Part shown: positions 10,301 through 12,220 of the stretch, piece by piece
Numbering within the stretch: the first letter of the stretch is position 1
Layout of the letters: each line of letters begins with the position of its first letter
Assembly (NCBI GenBank): GCA_964560325.1
Contig: CAZLLV010000176.1
Span: 1 to 12,220, forward strand
DNA length: 12,220 nucleotides
Direction: 5' to 3'
Origin: CAZLLV01 sp964560325
GTDB lineage: Bacteria > Acidobacteriota > Thermoanaerobaculia > Multivoradales > DATKCC01
The notes under the pieces: generated by a model
The model's input: the letters and a program-made list of their open reading frames with translations, nothing else
The model's database searches: none
What the model was told of the DNA's origin: nothing
Program-made: the position numbers and the translations under genes

Positions 10301-12220
10301 CGGCGCCCTGGAGGTGCGTTCGGTGAAGTTCGATGAGCGCACCCACTATCCCCTCTCGCTGTCGGTGGTTCCGGGCCGGCGGCTGCGCCTGCAGCTCGAA
10401 TGGGACGGCGCCCGGGTCGACGACCGGGTGGCGACGGCGATCGTCGGCCAGGTGGAGACGGCCTTGACCGAGCTCGCCAGCGCCGGAGACCGGACCGTCG
10501 GGGAGTTGCGGCTCCTCTCGGACGCGGAACGGGAGACGCTGCTCACCGACTGGGGGCGGGCTGCGCCGGCGCCGGTCTCCGCCGAGCCCATCCACGGCCT
10601 GGTCCGGCGGCTGGCGAAGGCCGACCCAGACGCACCGGCGGTACTCGGCGACGGAGTCTCCTGGAGCTTCCGAGAGCTCCTCTGGCGCTCCGGGTCCCTG
10701 GCGCGCCGTCTGGCCGCCGCGGGGGTCGGCCGGGGCGACGTGGTGGTCGTCTCGGTGGAGCGGTCGCCGGAGCTGGCGGTGGCGATCCTGGGCGTCCTCG
10801 AGGCGGGCGCCGCCTATCTCCCTCTCGATCCGTCGTGGCCGGAGGAGCGTCGCGTCTGGTCGGCCTCCGACGCCGGAGCCGTCGCGTTGGTGGGCCGGAG
10901 CCCGCTGGCGGACCTGCCCCGGGTCCCGGTGAGTCGGGACGAGACGGAGCCAGAGGCGATCGTCCCGCCCGCCTCGGCCGGCCCGGAGGATCTGGCGACC
11001 GTCCTCTACACGTCGGGCTCCACCGGACGGCCGAAGGCGGTGCTGACCAGTCACCGGGCCCTCTCCGGCTATGCCCTGGACCTGGCGGAACGCCTGGAGC
11101 TGGGATCCCGGGACCGGGTGCTCCAGTTCGCTCCCATGAGCTTCGACGTGCTGGCGGAGGAGCTGTTTCCGGTCTGGCTCGCCGGCGGCGCCGTGGTATT
11201 CGCCGATCCGGACGAGCTGGCGGCCCCCGCCGGGCTGGAGTCAGCGCTGGGCCGCCACGGGATCACCGGTGTGGAGCTCCCTGCCGCCTACTGGCACGAG
11301 TGGACCCGGGAGCTGGCTGCGGCGAATCGCCGCCCGCCGGAGTCCCTCCGGTTCGTGCTGGTGGGCTGCGATCGCCCCGATCCCGACCGGGTGGCGTTCT
11401 GGCGGGACACCGGCGTCGATCTCTGGATCGTCTTCGGCCTCACCGAGACGGCGGTCACCAACACCGTCCACCGGCTGACTCCCGGGTCCACCGACGAGCT
11501 GCCCATCGGCCGGCCGGTGGCCGGCAGCCGGATCCTGGTGGTGGACCGGGGGACGAGGCCGGTGCCGGTTGGGGTCTCCGGCGAGCTCTGGATCGGCGGT
11601 CCCGGTCTCGCCCGGGGCTACCTGGGACAGCCGGCCCTGACCGCCGAGCGACTGGTGCCGGACCCGTTTCCCGCCACCCCCGGCGATCGGATGTACCGGA
11701 CCGGCGACCTGGCCCTCTGGCGCCCGGACGGGGAGCTGGAGTTCCTGGGCAGGATCGATCGGCAGGTGAAGGTCCGTGGCTTCCGGGTGGAGCCCGGCGA
11801 GGTGGAGAGCGCCCTGCGCCGGCACCCAGGGGTGGAGGACGCGGTGGTCGACGTGCGGGGCGGCGCGGCGGAGTCCCGCCGGCTGGTGGCCTGGGTGGTT
11901 CCGTCCGGAACGGAAGCCCCCGGGCGGGAGGAGTTGCGCTCGTTCCTGCTGGATCGCCTCCCGGAACACATGGTGCCCGCCCTCTTCGGCACTCTCGACG
12001 AGGTACCGTCCACCCCCCACGGCAAGGTCGACCGGGCGGCTCTGCCGACTCCCGCGCCGCCATCGGACGGGGGCACGGCCACGGCCCCCCGGACGCCCGT
12101 GGAGGCGGCGCTCTGTCGGGTCTGGAGCGAGGCCCTCGGGGTCGAGCGGGTGGGCGTCGACGACGACTACTTCTCCCTCGGCGGCGATTCGATCCTGGCC
12201 ATCCAGGTGGTCTCCCGGGC
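1284..12220 (+). CDS. Trimodular or larger NRPS: C-A(Ser)-PCP-C-A-PCP-E-C-A-PCP..., 3' end outside window
   Basis: This gene encodes a very large nonribosomal peptide synthetase, with 3645 complete codons visible and no stop before the window edge. Domains by residue are: docking/C1 1-432, A1 468-967, PCP1 985-1052, C2 1078-1519, A2 1549-2046, PCP2 2062-2128, E2 2147-2606, C3 2638-3075, A3 3104-3588, PCP3 from 3604. Each A domain activates an amino acid with ATP, each PCP carries it on a phosphopantetheine arm attached to a conserved Ser (1017, 2094, 3636), and each C domain forms a peptide bond. ATG 1284 was chosen because it is preceded by AGGAG and places LEDLYPLTPMQ, the normal beginning of a D-L C domain, at residue 6. 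The gene lies 12 bases after the upstream NRPS stop, in the same frame, so the two almost certainly form one operon. I checked the frame at every core motif listed in the domain entries and found no frameshift. No thioesterase or reductase is visible, so the assembly line continues beyond the window. The product is not identified. Confidence 0.97.
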   Translation, partial: MPVRSLEDLYPLTPMQQGMLFHALYEPESDAYVEQLWCRLRGELDLDAFRRSWARVMERHAVLRSAFEWQATDRPVQVVMRSVEPPLEVLDWRGEGADEERIDALLADDRARGFRLDRPPLMRLTLVRLSDDEHLFLWTHHHALLDGWCLSLIFRELFEAYDAYRDGREPAAEPVRPFKDFIAWLLRNRDPEGAEAFWRRRLDGVREPTVLPLPDPSAATGAGPASSGLHIVERRLPGPATAALEELARRERVTVSTVVQGAWALLLHRYGAGDDLVVGVTVAGRPPDLPGADRMIGLFINTLPLRVEIPRSAAPGPWLRDLQERQAEMREHEHTPLAEIQRWSEVPAGEPLFGSLLAFENYPVDRAVLEHGASLGVSGVTLRERTNYPITVLAAPGERLRLQLMADRARVAPEAAERLVDHLERLLVGLCEPALRSLDDLVLLSEREEERIAAWNRSQTPIPAVRLHDLVRAAAEESPDAVAVVAGSEHLSHRELGRRARVLAAELRRRGAGPEVPVAITAERSVELLVGLVAILEAGAAWLPIDPDDPPARRDYVMADCGAPILLAQPRLAPPAEAQGGAGPQVVLLETPAWEGDASARVPGEDGAQPDSLAYVLYTSGSTGRPKGAMNTHNAIINRLLWFQEAACLARGDRVLQKTPTSFDVSIWELFLPPITGATLVMAEPGGHRDPEYLNRVVARERIALMHSVPSMLRPFLAADDGRPEALRRVVTSGEALTPDLRDRFFERFGADGPVLHNLYGPTEAAIDVTAWRCRPGEPTVPIGHTVANTTIHLADARLRAVPEGAPGEVVIGGVQVARGYLGRPALTAERFVPDPFAGASRPGCRLYRTGDLGRRRPDGAVEYLGRIDFQVKVRGVRIEPGEIEAVCLEHPEVAEAVVVARRREADDVRLHAYLVPSRSATAAGLDRRLRAFLAERLPAHMVPSASAVVAAMPLTASGKLDRRALPEIRDEAPASLRSGGAPRSPVEEVLAAASAEVLGRERVGVHDDFFVLGGHSLLAIQLASRIRQVFDIEIPLRELFDQPTVARLAVRVERAMAAGRGSATPPLERAPEDAGDAPLSFSQERLWVLDRLDPGNAAYNLPAPVRIAGRLNVPGLAGALGDVLRGHDSLRTTFQEREADGVARPVQRVASPPAGPADLPVIDLAALGAAHAAAEAERLARDDARRPFDLVRGPLFRNGLLRLTATDHVLLLNQHHAVSDGWSIGVLIRDLLESYPARVAGRAPERERQALRYTDYARWQRDWLRGEVLHAELEYWEERLAGLEPLALPLDRPRPAIASGRGATTVVRFDAPLGAAVRRLARSEGATPFMVMVAAVNALLGRWTGQDDVAVGTPVANRNRIEVEGMIGFFVNTLVLRNRLDDDPTFRAMTARVRESALGAYAHQEVPFERVVGRLAPDRDLTRNPLFQVMVSLENDPRPELGLPAAGLEIAPFPFASGSEKFDLSVRMEARGGRFAAVLGYRTDLFDATTARRLAAALVRLAREAVDEPDLRLSDLPVLSPAERQQVVVEWTPAEPPSRLSDDDLVLHRRVAARAADRPDAVAVRYEGGALSYGALASRVARLAERLLAAGARPGEPVVLWAERSPEAVVGMVAILEAGCGFLPIEPGQPPARVRALTEDSGARLAVAGHGLADRLAGIPLRVLAVDEIEATPAPSPEAARPRPAVHPDSLAYLLFTSGSTGRPKGVLGHHRGMARRIEWAERAYPITPEDAVLLVAPLAFDPAVWEILGPLAAGASVVLAPSAAPADAHALAEEVSRQRISILHLVPALLGPFLNAVRGRDLGALRYLLTGGDVLPSDLARSVLEDLDAPDLCLHNQYGPTEAALNATVWTRRRSIPGGSPVNLGRPLDYATIHVVDRQGLPVPPGVAGEIYIGGDGVERGYCRWPAGTAERFVPDALSGRLGTRLYRSGDLGRWRPDGTLEFLGRIDQQVKVRGVRIEPAEVERALRSHPNVAEAAVMATGPAGPERRLVAFHAPREGAPVASADLRGHVRTLLPEAMIPSVFVGLDALPLGATGKIDRGRLRTLETGAVETGSAPPRTPEEEAIAAVWSRCLGVEAVGVDDDFFDLGGDSILSIQVVSALRRSGFELSPADLFRHPTVAGLASLGRRSRAAAPVPAAEETEAPTLPIQARFLAGTAGPVAGHHEQGVLLASRTRLRRAPLERALDALVRHHPALRMRVERREGEWRQRFEEPARGGWPLAWVDLSGIAPKALEAAVEAAATRLRGRLDPERGPVAGAAYLALEDDAPEGPGRLLLWAHHLAVDGVSWRVLVEDLERAYRRAERGEEPDLGAPSTTPGAWAAHLLADHAAGADAPERAAEIEHWRSVLGAGDPPLPEPRTPDRPGAPDRIADEERVVVELDAERTDRLFTGSHAAYRTRPDDLLLAALAAALGEALGRDSVVMELEGHGRDAPPADAPGIDLTRTVGWLTAVYPVRLRANAPGEDVGGRLKAVKEALRAVPGRGVGYGLLRTGEDGPPAAQALRRAPEPRVAFNHLGRLDAVGSAGDALFALAPEPAGPARSPEAPRTHELTVEASRVGGRLRVVFGYGAGRHARATIAALARRFESELDTLVDHCFSGVRGHTPCDFPLAGLDQPTLDRVVGSLAGTGGGVLDLEEIVPASPLQQGILFHVLYDPEGESALQYTSRVICELHGELDTQSFRWAWDTVLARHPALRSSFVWEAVETPLQVVHRAAPVPVEIADWRGMEPSERSEAVAALRRPGAVEPFDPARPPLLRARLVLLPDATTLFVWDHHHLLVDGWSLGVLFAEVFSLYRGRIGAETAPALPPVPPLREYAAWLASRPLGDAADFWRRELADLEAPTDLSVIEPPRPAAEDRASRPRRTERTLSSERTAAVEALARRHRLTPAVVLQAAWALLLSRYSGRDDVVFGGVFAGRPAELDGSQSMVGLFINTLPVRVRVPENAPVGDWLSDLREHQADLHRWEWTPLSEIRGWSGLPAGTQLFETLFAFESYPVEEQDGGGALEVRSVKFDERTHYPLSLSVVPGRRLRLQLEWDGARVDDRVATAIVGQVETALTELASAGDRTVGELRLLSDAERETLLTDWGRAAPAPVSAEPIHGLVRRLAKADPDAPAVLGDGVSWSFRELLWRSGSLARRLAAAGVGRGDVVVVSVERSPELAVAILGVLEAGAAYLPLDPSWPEERRVWSASDAGAVALVGRSPLADLPRVPVSRDETEPEAIVPPASAGPEDLATVLYTSGSTGRPKAVLTSHRALSGYALDLAERLELGSRDRVLQFAPMSFDVLAEELFPVWLAGGAVVFADPDELAAPAGLESALGRHGITGVELPAAYWHEWTRELAAANRRPPESLRFVLVGCDRPDPDRVAFWRDTGVDLWIVFGLTETAVTNTVHRLTPGSTDELPIGRPVAGSRILVVDRGTRPVPVGVSGELWIGGPGLARGYLGQPALTAERLVPDPFPATPGDRMYRTGDLALWRPDGELEFLGRIDRQVKVRGFRVEPGEVESALRRHPGVEDAVVDVRGGAAESRRLVAWVVPSGTEAPGREELRSFLLDRLPEHMVPALFGTLDEVPSTPHGKVDRAALPTPAPPSDGGTATAPRTPVEAALCRVWSEALGVERVGVDDDYFSLGGDSILAIQVVSR
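1311..2580 (+). other. Condensation domain C1, D-L (DCL) type
   Basis: Approximately residues 10-432. The catalytic motif reads HHALLDGW, with H141, H142 and D146 (1704-1727). The segment GLFINTLPLRV near 2172-2204 is the C5-type motif. The opening LTPMQQGMLFH and the ALLDGW wording are typical of condensation domains that follow an epimerization domain, that is, D-L catalysts using a D-configured donor. This agrees with the E domain at the end of the upstream gene. C1 joins that chain to the serine loaded by A1. Confidence 0.92.
2685..4184 (+). other. Adenylation domain A1, predicted L-serine
   Basis: Residues 468-967 carry a full set of A-domain motifs: TSGSTGRPKG from T619, FDVSIWELF around D664, NLYGPTEAA around 758-766, YRTGDL, and GKLDR with the catalytic lysine K960. 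Reading the ten pocket positions by alignment to the GrsA phenylalanine domain gives D664 V665 W668 H707 V731 S733 L759 I767 D768 K960, or DVWHVSLIDK. As I remember it, the well-known serine code is DVWHLSLIDK, so this differs at one tolerant position. Serine is therefore a strong prediction; a closely related small hydroxy amino acid is the main alternative. Confidence 0.9.
4236..4440 (+). other. Peptidyl carrier protein PCP1
   Basis: Residues about 985-1052. DDFFVLGGHSLLAIQ contains the phosphopantetheine attachment site at S1017 (4332-4334). The GGHSL form is typical of carriers that feed a condensation domain directly, and here the next domain is C2 with no epimerase in between. The serine loaded by A1 is therefore expected to stay in the L form. 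Confidence 0.94.
4515..5840 (+). other. Condensation domain C2, L-L (LCL) type
   Basis: Approximately residues 1078-1519. It starts with PLSFSQERLWVLDRLDP, the usual C1 motif of L-L condensation domains. The active site is HHAVSDGWSIGVL with H1216, H1217 and D1221 (4929-4949). GFFVNTLVLR and HQEVPFERVV follow in the expected order, the latter typical of L-L domains. The subtype fits an upstream L-seryl carrier. The domain transfers the peptidyl-seryl chain to the residue on PCP2. Confidence 0.93.
5928..7421 (+). other. Adenylation domain A2, substrate not assigned
   Basis: Residues 1549-2046. The motifs are TSGSTGRPKG from T1698, FDPAVWE around D1743, NQYGPTEAA around 1838-1846, YRSGDL, and TGKIDR with lysine K2039. 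The pocket reads D1743 P1744 W1747 H1786 L1811 G1813 Q1839 L1847 N1848 K2039, or DPWHLGQLNK. I do not recognise this code; D235 and K517 equivalents are present, so an ordinary alpha-amino acid is expected. Two motif departures are YRSGDL in place of YRTGDL and GYCRWPAGTAERF in place of a GYLxRPxLTAERF pattern. Neither removes a known catalytic residue. Confidence 0.9.
7467..7668 (+). other. Peptidyl carrier protein PCP2, epimerase-coupled type
   Basis: Residues about 2062-2128. DDDFFDLGGDSILSIQ places the phosphopantetheine serine at S2094 (7563-7565). The aspartate before the serine (GGDSI rather than GGHSL) is the form seen in carriers paired with epimerization domains, and an E domain indeed follows. 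Confidence 0.94.
7722..9101 (+). other. Epimerization domain E2, internal, with a variant FNHLG motif
   Basis: Approximately residues 2147-2606. It opens with PTLPIQARFL (E1-like), then HHLAVDGVSW with H2282, H2283 and D2287 (8127-8156), ELEGHGRD with E2429, RTVGWLTAVYP, and GVGYGLLR. The next motif reads VAFNHLGRLD, with H2518 where FNYLG normally carries Tyr. The first E domain in the window keeps that Tyr. The segment after GYGLLR is also unusual (TGED rather than a YL continuation). The domain is full length and keeps the central His pair and the Glu. It may still epimerize the residue loaded by A2, but reduced or lost activity cannot be excluded. Confidence 0.88.
9102..9194 (+). other. 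Fused E-to-C linker (covalent counterpart of the docking pair)
   Basis: Residues 2607-2637 start TPCDFPLAGLDQPTLDR and run through SLAGTGGGVLD into the C3 domain. They match the tail of the upstream gene product (TPSDF...LDRLIGKL) followed by the start of this protein (LEDLYP). Here the two parts are joined by a short Gly-rich linker in place of a stop and a new start. Confidence 0.75.
9195..10508 (+). other. Condensation domain C3, D-L (DCL) type
   Basis: Approximately residues 2638-3075. It opens with EEIVPASPLQQGILFH and has the active-site motif HHLLVDGWSLG with H2778, H2779 and D2783 (9615-9635). GLFINTLPVRV follows near 10080. Sequence style is much closer to C1 than to C2, as expected for a D-L domain placed straight after an epimerase. 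It would accept the D-configured chain from PCP2 and join it to the residue on PCP3. Confidence 0.92.
10593..12047 (+). other. Adenylation domain A3, substrate not assigned (acidic pocket)
   Basis: Residues 3104-3588. The motifs are TSGSTGRPKA from T3243, FDVLAEELF around D3288, FGLTETAV around 3384-3391, YRTGDL, and HGKVDR with lysine K3581. The pocket reads D3288 V3289 E3292 E3331 L3359 G3361 V3383 V3391 T3392 K3581, or DVEELGVVTK, which I do not recognise. Glutamates at the 239 and 278 equivalents recall codes for ornithine and lysine, each of which has an acidic residue at one of these places, so a basic residue is a reasonable guess only. FGLTE in place of YGPTE, PKA in place of PKG, and VGCDR in place of the common SGEAL also set it apart from A1 and A2. 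Confidence 0.9.
12093..12220 (+). other. Peptidyl carrier protein PCP3, truncated by window edge, epimerase-coupled type
   Basis: Residues from about 3604 to the window edge. DDDYFSLGGDSILAIQVV places the phosphopantetheine serine at S3636 (12189-12191). The motif has the GGDSI form shared with PCP2, which precedes E2, and differs from the GGHSL of PCP1, which does not precede an epimerase. The last part of the carrier fold lies outside the window. Confidence 0.9.

Noticed and set aside
6366..11054. A 1562-codon open frame on the minus strand
   Set aside because: It is the codon-aligned reverse of the NRPS gene, is rich in Arg, Gly, Pro and His, has no recognisable domain, and stays open only because TTA, CTA and TCA codons are absent from the sense strand.
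1..12220. tRNA, rRNA, CRISPR, insertion sequence, phage or toxin-antitoxin content
   Set aside because: All but 12 bases belong to NRPS coding sequence. I saw no inverted-repeat ends, transposase motifs, regular short repeats or RNA gene signatures.

Overview
The whole window is part of a nonribosomal peptide synthetase (NRPS) assembly line, read left to right on the + strand. Two co-oriented genes fill it, with only 12 bases between them. Composition is very GC-rich, and codon third positions are almost all G or C. The organism is therefore a high-GC bacterium. A-domain wording such as ALTAERFVPDPF and YRTGDL is common in myxobacterial, acidobacterial and proteobacterial synthetases, so I lean mildly towards a high-GC Gram-negative lineage over an actinomycete. 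The sequence does not settle this.

Layout: (1) Positions 1-1271 are the 3' end of an upstream NRPS gene. They encode most of an epimerization (E) domain and end in a short tail that looks like a donor docking (COM) helix. (2) Position 1284 to the window edge is a second NRPS gene, open at its 3' end, with 3645 complete codons visible. Its domain order is C(D-L type)-A(Ser)-PCP / C(L-L type)-A(unassigned)-PCP-E / C(D-L type)-A(unassigned, acidic pocket)-PCP, and it then runs out of the window. No promoter, terminator, RNA gene, mobile element or CRISPR array was seen. There is no non-coding stretch longer than the 12-base gap.

How it works: the upstream enzyme presents a D-configured peptidyl chain at its C terminus. 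The second protein accepts it through its N-terminal docking segment and D-L condensation domain and adds L-serine (ten-residue pocket code DVWHVSLIDK). Module 2 then adds a second residue (code DPWHLGQLNK, not recognised) and epimerizes it, if its E domain is active. Module 3 adds a third residue (code DVEELGVVTK, not recognised; two glutamates in the pocket hint at a basic side chain). The carrier-protein motif GGDSI in module 3 predicts a further E domain just past the window edge.

The points most worth a second look are: the two genes lie in the same reading frame and are broken exactly at an E-C junction that is fused in module 2/3; A domains 2 and 3 have unassigned specificity; and the internal E domain has His in place of the usual Tyr in its FNYLG motif. 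This is an ordinary NRPS architecture with possibly novel chemistry. I see no evidence for an entirely new type of system.
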